From Lineolata rhizophorae (taxonomy: Eukaryota > Ascomycota > Dothideomycetes > Lineolatales > Lineolataceae): 64,000 bases of DNA. The notes beneath the pieces were generated by a model, which was not told where the DNA came from, ran no database searches, and saw only the letters and a list, made by a program, of their open reading frames with translations. Where the stretch lies: NCBI GenBank assembly GCA_010093515.1, contig MU001671.1, positions 1,248,282 through 1,312,281 on the forward strand. The letters are read 5' to 3'. The position numbers and the translations under genes were made by a program. Shown one piece after another: positions 23,601 through 34,200 of this stretch. The stretch's first letter is position 1; each line of letters begins with the position of its first letter.

Positions 23601-24700
23601 CTCGCCAGGAGGCAGAACGTCCGCGTGATTGAGCATTCCAGCAGCGCACGATGACACTGCTTAGCCTCTGCAGCCATGTCCATTTGGGGTGACCACGGCA
23701 GTCGGTAGGCGTTACAACAACGCCGTCACGAGGCAGCCACGGCGACACAAGCGACATCATGATATTGACTTTTCTGTGTCCCGAGTTCAGCTTGCGGGGC
23801 TCCCTCCACAGAATTGAGTTCGGTACATGAAAGAACTAAGAGGAATTGATGAAGGACAAGCCATAGACGTGGCATATCAACATCAACATCAATCGGGATA
23901 TGGATGCCTCAAAGCACAGACCAGTTCTGTGATGGGAAGCGCAGTTGACCGAAGAAGAGACGAATCGAGATCCGCCGTACACAGCAGAGATGAGTTGATG
24001 AAGGCATGCATTGCACGCACGCGCAGGTCCCGTGGAATCCGAGTATCCGAAGAAGCGTTTTAGCTCAAGGACCTTTTGCTCCCACACCCGAATCTGCTGA
24101 TGCAGCTGGTCAGCACTCTATCAACGCGCCCGCCAAACGACGCCAATGGACGAAAAGAAGGGGGGTGTCTGCGAAAGGCTGGCGCCGCAATCTCCGCTTA
24201 TGCAGGTTTTGATGGCCCTGCTTGGACGAAAGATATCATTTAGCCTTTAGCGCTAAGCTGGAGCTGCAGCTGCACGCACGATGTACGTAGTTAGATAGAG
24301 GAAGGAGTAAGTTTAGGAGGTTAGTAGTCTCCTTCCGTTAGCGCGCTTGCGTTCTGGGCAGTAGTAGAGGGGGGAATTTGGAGCCAGCCCTTGCCCCTCT
24401 GGGCAGTCGTCAGTCGGTTGCTCTCGAGATCCTCACACCAGCAGCCAGTCTTGCCGCTTGCTCGATTGAGCGTAAGGGGGCAGCGCGCGGATGCCCACGC
24501 GGATATTGCAGGTGCGCATGCACGCCCTCGGGTACAGGACGAGGAGTCCCCTTCCATCAGTTTCCATCCAAGGGTCTCCCCCCACTCCGGGCCGCTGGGC
24601 GGAGAGGCGCTGGACGTTCAGAGAGCATCACGAGCGAAGGCGCAGAAGCAACAGCGTCTTGTTTAATTGCCCATCCGTCTCGGTAGTCCCAATTTAGAAC
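20641..24700. other. Gene-poor stretch, part 2: nothing recognised
   Basis: About 4 kb without a supported gene. It contains a pure G16 run at 22351-22366. Open frames of 130-180 codons (for example 21267-21821 minus, 23356-23760 minus) have no domain resemblance and overlap frames on the other strand. Confidence 0.4.
22351..22366 (+). repeat. G16 homopolymer
   Basis: Sixteen G in a row in intergenic DNA; a likely site of polymerase slippage and base-calling error. Confidence 0.9.
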
Positions 24701-27450
24701 CGCCGCGTGCTCGACTCCGTACCGTGTGGCAATTACCGAGCGCAAACGACGCCCAGGATGCCAGGCAGCAAGGGGCCTTGACTTGAGGACTCTTCAGCTA
24801 GCGGACCGGTCGATCACGATGGCCCCTTCATCACAGGCGACCGAGTCAAGGACGTTGAATGTTTCACGCAGCCGGACTGGCTCATCTCCTCTTTGCAAGG
24901 CAGCGTCCGGCAGGGAAATTTGGCGAAGAAGGCAAGGCAAAGCCCGAGAGGACCCCGCTCGCGAGGCGGCAGGGAAAGAGAAGAGACGCTCGGTCAGAAG
25001 CAGGTTTTCCTTTCTTCTCCTTCTTTTCCTTTACCTGAGGGCAAAGAGACTCATTGGCTCCGTCGGCGGCCGAGACGGGGGCCATATCCAGATGATCAGC
25101 GGCCGCGAAACGGCGCCTCTCGGGATTGGAGTCTTGGGCGAGAGGGGGCGGCCGCACGGGCCTCCTCGGGGGTGTTCTGGAGCCGAAAGCGGAGTCAAGC
25201 CCGCTGGAACACCCAGCTCTTCCTCGTCCCTAAAGCGGCGATCCCGTCCTCCACGGCCGGGGCGGGTTGCTCATGATAGGGAGGATCGAATTCACGATGT
25301 CCCAAGAAAGCGGGGTGGGATGGCCGACAAGGAGGATGAAGCGGCGGAGGAGGAGGAGGAGGAGCAGCGAGTCCTAGGTAGAGATAAGACGGGTTGGGGT
25401 GCTGCAGGCTTGAGCACCGCCCAGTGGCCAAGGCGAGCAGGAGGAGGCGTCCCCGCACTTTGCGCGCAGCAGCAGCAGCAATCAGGAAGCAGGATGCATC
25501 GGGGCGCAACCGTGCTCCGTACGAGGGAGCGCTTCGCCGTGCCCTAAATTTTCTTTTTGCTTTTTTCTTCTCCTCCTGGTGGGCCCCGGACGGGAGCGGG
25601 AAGAGCGCGGCAAGCCGTGCGGTCGGAGCGTGGTTTGTGGGGAAGGCGGCCGCGGCCGGCGCCTCCTTAGTCGACGCCTCGCGTCCGCTTTGGGTTTGGT
25701 CCGCTTGCGGGGCCGAGGCTGGGGAGATCTTAGGTACCTTGGTACCTGGATGTACGCTGCATTCCCTGTTTCCAACGATTCCGGTGCCTACGGCAGGCCA
25801 AACTTGTTCGGGCAATCTGAGCAAAGATTTTGGCAAGCTACACAAAGTCGGCGCTATCGCGTAGGTCGTGGTTCCTAGGGCTCTGACGGTGCGGAACAGT
25901 GTACAGCTCTTTGTCAGCATTCCGGCCGCGCTTTCAACGGGCCTGACGAGGTTTGGTCGACGGCATGCTTGGCTTGCGCAGCTGGCGCCGGTCCGGTGCG
26001 GAGGTGCACCATGGGACTACGTCGTCGCAAGGGACGGAGGAACGCAGTTGGCCGGCCGGCTCGGGAGCAGGACGGGGCCGGCGCCGGCACGGCTCAGGCC
26101 CGCGCTCTGGGGAGCGACCGCGAAGCCCTCTTAGGGCCCGCGGCGCGGTTCGCTCGGCTAGCGCAACCAACGGCAAGCACGGGGGGCCGACGTGAGGGGA
26201 CGAGGAGCGGAGCGGCGCGGCCGCGCCGGCGCGAACGGACTCCCTCCGTCCCTCCGTCCCTCCCTCTCAACTGGAAAAGCAGGCAAGCCTCTCCCGTTCG
26301 GGGCCGGCGCCAGCACAGGAACGGCCGCAGCGAGAAGCAACCTTCGCTTGGAGGCTTGTATGTAGGAGTTGGGTCAAACGTGCGCGCTTCCGGGGGGTTT
26401 GTCGAGCGCGAGCGCTCCTCGATCCGGACTGGGGTACGCGTGGGGGTTCGTTGGACCCCGGGCAGGGGGAGAGGGGGGCCTCTCCGTGCCATCCCCGCAC
26501 CGAGCAGCGCAGCAAGCACGCCAACCGGCGCATCGAATCAAAGTTGACTTGCATCTGGCGAATCTGGCGCCTTATGGCGTCTGCAGGGGCCACGTCCTGC
26601 TCCGCTGCTTGAGCGGGGCCCGAGCTTTTCGACTCTGGGCTCTCAGGCTGGCGCGGCCAGGCGCTCAGTGCGCGCGACTTGCGCGCAGTGCTCAATGCTC
26701 AATGCTCGAACGGTGCGAGGTCGGCTTCGCTGGTCCCCGCACTGCTCAGCTTGAGAACAAGCGCCGGTCGGTTCCGCTTCTTTCTGCCTCCTCGTCGGCC
26801 GCCCCGCCCCCCCTCTCGCGACAAACTGCACGGCACGCCGAACCCGTGCTCACGCAACGAACACGCGCGGAAAAAGCAAAAGAGACAGTGAGAGCCGGCC
26901 GGCCGGCCGTCCGCAAGTCATCTGCCTTGCGCCCCGGCGCCGGCTGGGGCCCCAGGACTCCCTCCCGGTCCCGAACGGTCCGGCTAGCCTTTTCGTTCTC
27001 TTCGAGCCGAAACTAGAGTTGCGCAGGTGACGCTCGTGGCCGGCCTGCCCAAAACACACACACATCCCACCCCCCCCCCCCTTCCCAGCCCGCCGAACTG
27101 AGAAACTGAGGGGAAGAGAAGGTTCGGGCAACTGACCAATCTCGGCCTCGTATGGCGCGCGGCCTATTCCGCTTCGGGGCTTAGCCTGCTGCATCGCGCG
27201 AGCCGGGGCCCCAGCCCGTGGGGCGCACGCACCGTGCCTCAGCAGGCCAGCCAGCAGCCAACCTCGAACCGGCCCCCGACCCTTTGAGTCGTCTGGGGGA
27301 GAGCGGGCGCGAACCGCCCCGCCCCTGTCGGATTGCGGCCTTCAAAGGATACGAGACACGCGCAATAACGCCCGTGGCTCGTACCGCAACGGCGTAGACG
27401 AGGGGGGAACGAGCGAGCAATTGCATCGTGGCATCGTGGGCTACACAGTG
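24701..27450. other. Gene-poor stretch, part 3: very GC-rich, nothing recognised
   Basis: GC-rich sequence with many overlapping frames on both strands. The longest, 24726-25547 plus (273 codons), is Arg/Ser/Glu-rich, lacks any recognised domain and resembles GC-driven background. A perfect 7-bp inverted repeat with a 2-nt loop (AGGTACC/GGTACCT) lies at 25732-25747. A C-run lies near 27070-27081. Confidence 0.4.
25732..25747. repeat. Perfect inverted repeat AGGTACC-TT-GGTACCT
   Basis: Seven-base arms around two bases. TAGGTA/TACCTA-type motifs recur across the intergenic parts of this window. Confidence 0.6.
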
Positions 27451-29760
27451 CGGCGGCAGTTGGGGGAATCCTTGGCGTGGAGGTGCGTTCCTTCGATCCT
27501 ATAGTGGTCTAAATTCAGGTCCCAGTCCCCGTACGGGCAGAGTACATATGGGGCTGGATACACGCCTAACTCGGTACGCTCAAGTCTGATACCTGTTGGG
27601 TACTTCTGCGCTTCGTCTTCGGGGTGGTCGCTCAGGATCTCGACCTCGAAATGGCAAAGGGAGCTTACCCGAAATTCACAGGATTCTACTATGTACGTAC
27701 ATCCAGGGGAATCAGGGGATTGACAGGAGAGGTAACCTTCCCGGCACTGAGTTCAACAGAGGAACATAGACGTAACGATCGTAGGATTTCATGAGGACGG
27801 GTGGCCACCAAGGTACGAACATGTACCGCGCTGACAGAACCATGTTGTCGACCGGACAGCAACAACCGCAAGCAACCGCAAGTGACCCCAACCCCTAGGA
27901 GCTTGGTGGTCTGGTCACTCGCCAACCGCCAAGCCTACTACGGACGCGCGCAGAGCGCGGCCGAAATCTTTCCTATCGCCCGTGGCCTGTATCGTGACGG
28001 CAGGCCTGATAAGGGCTGGAGCTACTACATACTCCCGTACGCCGCGCTTCGATCTGCGACTGCGCTTGTCGCTTTGTGGCTCCAAAAGGGTTATCTCCCT
28101 GCGCTGCACAGCCGGCAGAAGTCGACGACCTCCATGCAAAAGTTTTGTTGGATAGCGACACGGCCAAATCGCGGGGCCCGCTTTGCGGGCGGACGCACTA
28201 AGGGTGGGAAGATCACTGCGTACCTGTCGACGCTACTTGCTGCCAGCATTCCGCTTGGACGTTTTCAAATTCTCGGTGTTGATCGCATTGTGGCGGGCGC
28301 AGCTGATGGGCAAGACAAGGCCGTGCAAGTCGCATGCAGGGCCCTGCGACGTTTGCCACATTGGAAAAGGAGGGTCTCAAGTCCGCAACTCCCCAACGGA
28401 AAAGTAAGATACGGCCATACGGGCGCCAGTAACTAATTCTAGGGGAGGTTTTGGTTGTGCCGTGCTACCTCGGCGGCCATCCGACGGCTCCAGGCTCCAG
28501 GCTCCAGCGCTCTCGTTGAGGTCTCGAGGATTGCACGGCGGACCCGAGCATGGCCCTATTATGGAGCGGATAGCCGCGCTAGGCAGGGTGCGTTATCGGC
28601 GCGAAAGTAATTTAGGAAAGCAGACAGACAACCCCCCAATCAGCCGTACCTATTGGCCTATTGAAACGGCGTCGCGGACAGGAGAATAACCCTTACCAAG
28701 TGTGTGCAGAGACAAAAGAGTAGACAGGTTGTGCTTTCATCATGAGGCCCAAGGCGCCCCCGAGTCTGCGGCGACGGCGCGAAAGAGGGCAGATGACGGT
28801 CCGCCGGCCAGCGTCCGACCTAGCTCCGCGCTCGCCGGCCGAGCTGCGCGCAAGAATGGCCGAAGCGACCGCGTGTGTCACAGGAACGCCGCGGACTGGC
28901 TGGGTGGCCAGACAATTATTACCACCACTTCTTTATTTTTCCACGGCCCGGCCGGCGAGCGAATGAAAATTTTTGGCTGAGCGGCGCCTTCCCCACAAAA
29001 GTGTGCGCTGACATGGCACGCTCTTATGAGTTTGCCCCGCGGGATCGACTTCGCTGGCCGGACGGCGAGCGCGCCGGAAGGGCCCAAGCTAAGTAGCCAA
29101 AGGGATAAAGGGATGGGTTATTTTGTGGAGTAAGCGCTTCAGGTTTGTGGAGCAAAAGGCCAGAGATGCAAAGGATGGAAAATAAAACGGAACAAAAACG
29201 AAAGCAAAGGGAAATATTCTCGCGCGCAAATCACCGGTGGCCAGCCATCTATTGATCTGTGACAGCGAACGCCCTGTGAGGCATGTAGCAGCTAGAGTGT
29301 GTAGAGCGGGCCAGAGGGGGCCACGTTGCGAGCCCTAAAACTGCCTACGGGTTCGACTGTTATACGGGCAGCGCGGCGCAAGTCGACGGGACGCTCAGAC
29401 ACTTTCAGGCCGAGGACTGGTAACGAAATGGGCTTCGAGGAAGGCTACTGGCGGGTAGCACAGGAAAAAAAAGAAAAGATAAAAAATTGAACCCAGCCCT
29501 GGGGCCTGGCCCGGCGCCTCCTAGGGCCCCTGCGCAACAAAGACGCCAGCTTTCTTGCGCAGCGCCCAGCCGGCCCGTGATTTGCTCGACGCCGCATGAG
29601 CAGTTGCGTGGCGCCGCGGCGGCTGTCCGGAAGGTTAGGTCGACGACTGTCCTTGTTCCGCGGGAGCTGCGCTGCGCTGCGCCGCTGTTGCAGCCGAGTC
29701 CGGACGCCCTTTTTTGCTCGACGAACGCACGCCTCGGGCAGGAAGGTATGTAGGGAGGCA
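27451..29760. other. Gene-poor stretch, part 4: nothing recognised
   Basis: No gene supported. It contains three tandem copies of GCTCCAG at 28487-28507. The 211-codon plus-strand frame at 27801-28436 has no recognisable domain. Confidence 0.4.
28487..28507 (+). repeat. Tandem heptamer GCTCCAG x3
   Basis: Three exact adjacent copies of a seven-base unit. Confidence 0.8.
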
Positions 29761-29767
29761 TGCATGT

Positions 29768-29786
29768 ACCTACGTAGTATGTAGGT
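29768..29786. repeat. Hairpin ACCTAC-7nt-GTAGGT
   Basis: Perfect 6-bp arms around a 7-nt loop, about 0.9 kb before the ECL1-family start codon. It could be a protein-binding palindrome or chance. Confidence 0.4.
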
Positions 29787-30710
29787 GCGTGCTGGGCGAA
29801 CGCTGAGACCTGGAGCGGGGGGTTAGGTAGGCACGCAGTTGTTGTTGAGTACCGCTCTGGGCTGCCACTGCTCCAGCTGCTGCTGTTGCTGCTGCTGCTG
29901 CTCCCCAGCATTGCGCGGTACTCAAACGCCATGGATGCCTGCCTGCACGCGGGACGGGATGTGCAGGGAGGGACGAGCGGCAGCGGCGACGACGGAGGCG
30001 GCGGAGGCGGCGGCGGGCAACAACTTCCTGAGGGCTGCGGCGGCTGCGAGAAAAATTTCGTTGCGACTGTGAGCCCCCCCTGGTCGGCTGCTCGGACTGC
30101 GGGCGGGCCCACCCCCCCCCCCCCCGGTTTGCGTGCGCGCCTGCACCTTGCCCAGGGCCCTTGCTCACCCAACCCCCATCCCACGCCACTCCCTCGAAGC
30201 GGCCTAGCGCCTCCTGCCCCAGTCCCCCCCCTTGTGTGCGCGCGCGCTGCTGCAGGCCTGCAGTTCTGGGGTGGTGTCGCCCATGTCATCCATGTGCCTG
30301 AGCACCCGCAGCAATGGGGCTGCTGCTCCACCAGCAGGGCCTCCACCTTGTGCGTACAAGTATCGATGCCTCCCCAACCTCCTCGAGGGGATCTGCTGGT
30401 CAACCACCACGCCCATTGCAAGGCCCGGCTTCGCTCACTCCATTGACTTCCACTCTCCGCCGCCCGGCTCCTCTCTCCCCGCTTTGCTTCTCCTCCACCG
30501 TTGGCAACCACTACCTCTTTCTAATCCACCCCACTAGTCTCCCGCCAGTGCAAGCCGTCGCCGGTCAATCAGCCTTGGACAGACCTGCCGGGCCTATCTC
30601 CTCACAGCTTTGCTATAGCCTGCCTCTACTCTTCAAGAGGCACGGCTTCGTCTTCTGCCACTTGCCCCTCCACCTCCTCCATCGACTGTTCCATCTGCCA
30701 CCCAGCCAGC
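29787..30710 (+). promoter_or_regulatory. Promoter and probable leader of the ECL1-family gene
   Basis: The sequence holds a C14 run (30112-30125) and becomes strongly CT-rich from about 30420 to the start codon, a usual sign of a fungal transcription start region. An ATG at 30314 opens a 135-codon frame that ends at 30721, overlapping the ECL1-family start in another frame. If transcripts begin upstream of 30314 this would act as an inhibitory upstream ORF. The 368-codon frame on the minus strand (29405-30511) is not supported as a gene. Confidence 0.45.
29877..29900 (+). repeat. (CTG)n microsatellite
   Basis: Eight triplets, all CTG except one TTG, upstream of the ECL1-family gene. Confidence 0.8.
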
Positions 30711-31208
30711 ATGGCTTTTGAAATGGAGTGGTCCTACGACTTCTGCCTCGCCTGTGACAGGCAAACCACGGAGGGTGCGGCCTACTGCTCGCAAGCCTGC
30801 CGCTTGAGGGACGTGGAAAAGGGCGGCCCGACGGAACCGACCACTCCCTGCAGCACCAGTCATCCCTCCTCGTCATCAACGTCAACCGCGTGGACGACTA
30901 CGCAAAACGCTCCGTCTGGCTTCTACCTCCCTCCCGCCGTCAACTTCGCCGCATACAAGACGACCACGTCTCCGCTTTACAGCCCGACCGACGGCACTCA
31001 CTTCTCTCGATCGGCTCCCACCTACGTCCAGTCCGGCTCGGAAAAGCGACTCAGCCCCTCGTCTTCTCGCTCTTCCCTCTCCTCCATCTCGAGTTCGCCC
31101 GCAACGCCTACTCAAGGGCTTTCGGACCAGGCGCTCCTCGAACTTCGTGGTTACGCAAACTCCTTCGACCAGGTCCGGGACATGAAGAGGAGGATGACTC
31201 TATTTTAG
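30711..31208 (+). CDS. ECL1/2/3-family zinc-binding lifespan/stress regulator
   Basis: A single exon of 165 residues. The N-terminus WSYDFCLACDRQT, then YCSQACRLRD, carries Cys12, Cys15, Cys26 and Cys30, the zinc-binding pattern of the Ecl1 family, in which overexpression extends chronological lifespan in fission yeast and members respond to starvation or stress. The middle is Ser/Thr/Pro-rich and disordered; a short conserved-looking acidic/hydrophobic C-terminal part follows (LSDQALLELRGYANSFDQV). The start is chosen because the cysteine motif begins at once after it. The size fits the small filamentous-fungal members. It sits alone, with 12.5 kb upstream and 9 kb downstream lacking confident genes, which often goes with complex transcriptional control. 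A target in this organism cannot be named. Confidence 0.82.
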   Translation: MAFEMEWSYDFCLACDRQTTEGAAYCSQACRLRDVEKGGPTEPTTPCSTSHPSSSSTSTAWTTTQNAPSGFYLPPAVNFAAYKTTTSPLYSPTDGTHFSRSAPTYVQSGSEKRLSPSSSRSSLSSISSSPATPTQGLSDQALLELRGYANSFDQVRDMKRRMTLF

Positions 31209-34200
31209 AATCTTCCTCTCCGGGGGGGCCCATCAACTGTGCCATGCGTCCACGCCCTTGAATCATACCACGTCTTTCACGAAAAGAACACACCCAGTCG
31301 AAACTTACCTCGAAGCATCTTAACGGAGTTTATCATTAGCATGGAGGGGGACGTAGCCACCGGCTGGCGTCTATAATTCTGTTTCGATTTTTTTTTTCTC
31401 CCTGTCCACACAGCATCATTCCCGAGGGCGCTAGTTCCGTCTGTTGGGACCCACGGCGTACATCTCCCAAGATCACACGGCATTACAAGGCGGGAAAAGC
31501 GCTGTTTTGGCGCCCTCTCCGCCTTTGTACATTGTTTCCTACCCTCCTCCTCCTTTGGCTCTCCTCACGTGTTGGTGGCCGTGTGACAACTAAAAAAATT
31601 TGCATAGTCGGTTTCGTGTCGGTTTTCGAATTCGTCTTTTCGTCCAACTTCCAAGAGCAAAAAACTTTTTTTCTTCCACATTTTCTCTGCACAATGGGGG
31701 TGTCCAATGAGACGACATCCAGCTACTCGGGAGTTAACTTTTTACACTCCCGTATCTATCAACGTTTTCTTTTTATGCGGGGGAATACCACTTTGTTGTT
31801 GTGGGGTCCAAGGGTTGGACAAGGTGCCAGGCTCATGGGAATGTAGTCCAAGTTTTGGTGTCATGTTCTAGGGGTGGGAAACCAGGCGCGCCAATCGGGT
31901 CAGAGCAGGACATGGGTTACGGGATATACCATCAAATCACTCAATATCAGTTGACGCTGGGCTATCTGGCTGTCTTCTACTTTACACATTTCACTTGAAC
32001 CGGGTGTGAACATTTTCTTGAAAGGCCCAGGTGGGCACTCGGCCTTGCATACATTCCACGCGCCATGGTCTCGGTTTCTCTCCGGTCTAGAGCGAGACGC
32101 AAGCGGGACGAGCGTTCCCAGACTGCTGCCTGCATGTGTGTATAGGTAGTCGCAGCGAAAGTTTGGTATAACAAGGCTGTCGTGCTCGGGCCCCTCGCAG
32201 CCGCGCAACGCACGCCATCGACGATACATATTAGCTCTGAAACCGCGCCACCCGTCCACACACAGCCTACCTATAGTGCATTCCCCAACGTCCTTTTGAG
32301 ACAAGAACGACCCTTTTTTTTTCTTTTTTTTTTTTCTTGCTCGCAGGGGTCTCAGGTATGACTGTTTCCTGGGCGAACCACGCCAGCACCCACCTCAATC
32401 CCGGGGGGAAGGGAATGTGTTCACCGCCTCCAGTCCGGTCCTGCAACCCGGCGGGTAACTCGATCTCGCGAGTTCGGTGCCTGCAGGACAGGCAGGTGAG
32501 ATGCAGCGGTTCACCCCCGGGACAAGGCGGGGGAGCGGCGGCCGCGCCAACGAGGTCATGTCTGCCCCTGGCGGGCAGCTTGTCGAGCGAACCGCCGGAA
32601 AAACAAGAATGTGTATCCGGGCTAAGCCGGCGGGCGGGCGTGGACAGGGCACAAGGGCAGCACGCCGCCGCTTACTACAAGTGTGCCTAACCTACGTAGT
32701 AAGGGGGGTCAGATGGGCGACCGTGATGAGTGAGGCAAAAAAAAAATCAGGGCCCGGGAGATATCAAAAACAGGATGGGCAGCCGACCTCTCTCGTTGCT
32801 TAGTACCTGGGGGCGGGAGGGGTGTTTGCTGGGCGGGCAGGGCCCCGTCCGGCCAGCGTCACGGGGGTCGCTCGAATGCAGCAGCTGACGCCACGATAGC
32901 GCGAGGTCCGCTACGGCGAGATCTTTGGCAAAAATCAGACACGAACGGGTACGAGTTCGTCGGTGGCGCGCGCTCACACAATCCCGTCGTCCCGTTGTGG
33001 GATGGACGAAGAGTGAGCAAGCGAGCGAACACCCTCTTTCCATTTGCTGAGTCGTACTCTGCAAACTTTTTCTCCTCCGCCCATCACCGACTTTCCTTTT
33101 TGGCATTTGCCTCTTCCCCCCTTTTCCTCTTGTGACTCTTCGCTCCTTAGTCCGGCGTGACCCCCGTACTATCGCGAAGAGATTTTCCACCCCCGTGCGT
33201 CGCGCGCACAGCCCGCACAGACGGTTATTTTGAGTTTGCGAAAATCCCGTCCCCGGGCCTTTGCCCCGCGCTTTCGTAGTGGCTTTGTCTTCATTCTTTT
33301 GCTTTTTGGCTTGCAAGCCAAAGCGCTCGGTCCCCGCGCGATCCTCCCGCAGAGGTCTCCGGAAATGCGCCCGCGCACGGCATCTACGGGACAGTGCCTC
33401 GCACCGTGCAGCAGCAGCGGGGCCCGCGTTCGAGCCCGGTCTCGAATCCCGAAGGACTAGTCGCGCCGGAGGCGGGCGAACGACACGGCCCGCCTGAGAA
33501 CGCCGCGGACGGTCCAGGCGGTAGCCTGCCTCTGCCGGTACCGGCGCGAATCCTTGGGCTTGAGATGAAGACGGTATGCCGCAATTTGATATCCAACACT
33601 GCAGGCAGGGAGAGTCGCGGGACCCGAGCGGGCGATGGTGCATAGCGGCGGGCCGCGACAGCCCGCGCATGTACATACCCCAGCTATGTATCTCAAACTT
33701 ATTAAATCCCTACGGCTGGGCGCCAGCGGGTACCTAGGTGCAGCAGCCAGTAGGTACGAAGGTACGGAGGTCGGGTACCCAGACGGCGGGCGCCTACCAG
33801 GACGCCCCGCCGCGGGTAGAGGATGTATCTAACGGCGGCTTGCATGGTGCAGTTACGACCGTCGAGACCCCCAGCCACCGAAGGCCTCCGGGATACCCTC
33901 TGTGCGAACCGCCGACATTCCTTAGCCGAGCCGAAGGGGCGCCGGTCGGGCACGGCATGCCGAAATGCATCGACGCGCTAGGCCTCCGTATCTCGCCCCG
34001 CGCTCTCCTGCACGTTGTATATCTGTATATCGGTTATTGAAAGCCCGGCGCTCGCCACCGTGGCCAGATGCTACGGCTTGCCGAGAGCGATTGTGCTTGT
34101 GCGTCTGGCTACCGCCGGCTGCGGCGCGTAGTGCATGGACTGGCATGAGCATGCATCGAGAGGTATTTTCCATGGGCGTATGGAGGCAGAACGGCCCCCA

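Noticed and set aside
24726-25547. 273-codon plus-strand frame
   Set aside because: Arg/Ser/Glu-rich, with no domain or splice context, and overlapped by other long frames on both strands; typical of GC-rich background.
29405-30511. 368-codon minus-strand frame
   Set aside because: Low-complexity composition from GC and CTG runs; it lies over the ECL1-family promoter and matches no family.
32747-33676. 309-codon minus-strand frame
   Set aside because: Background-like composition and no recognisable motif.
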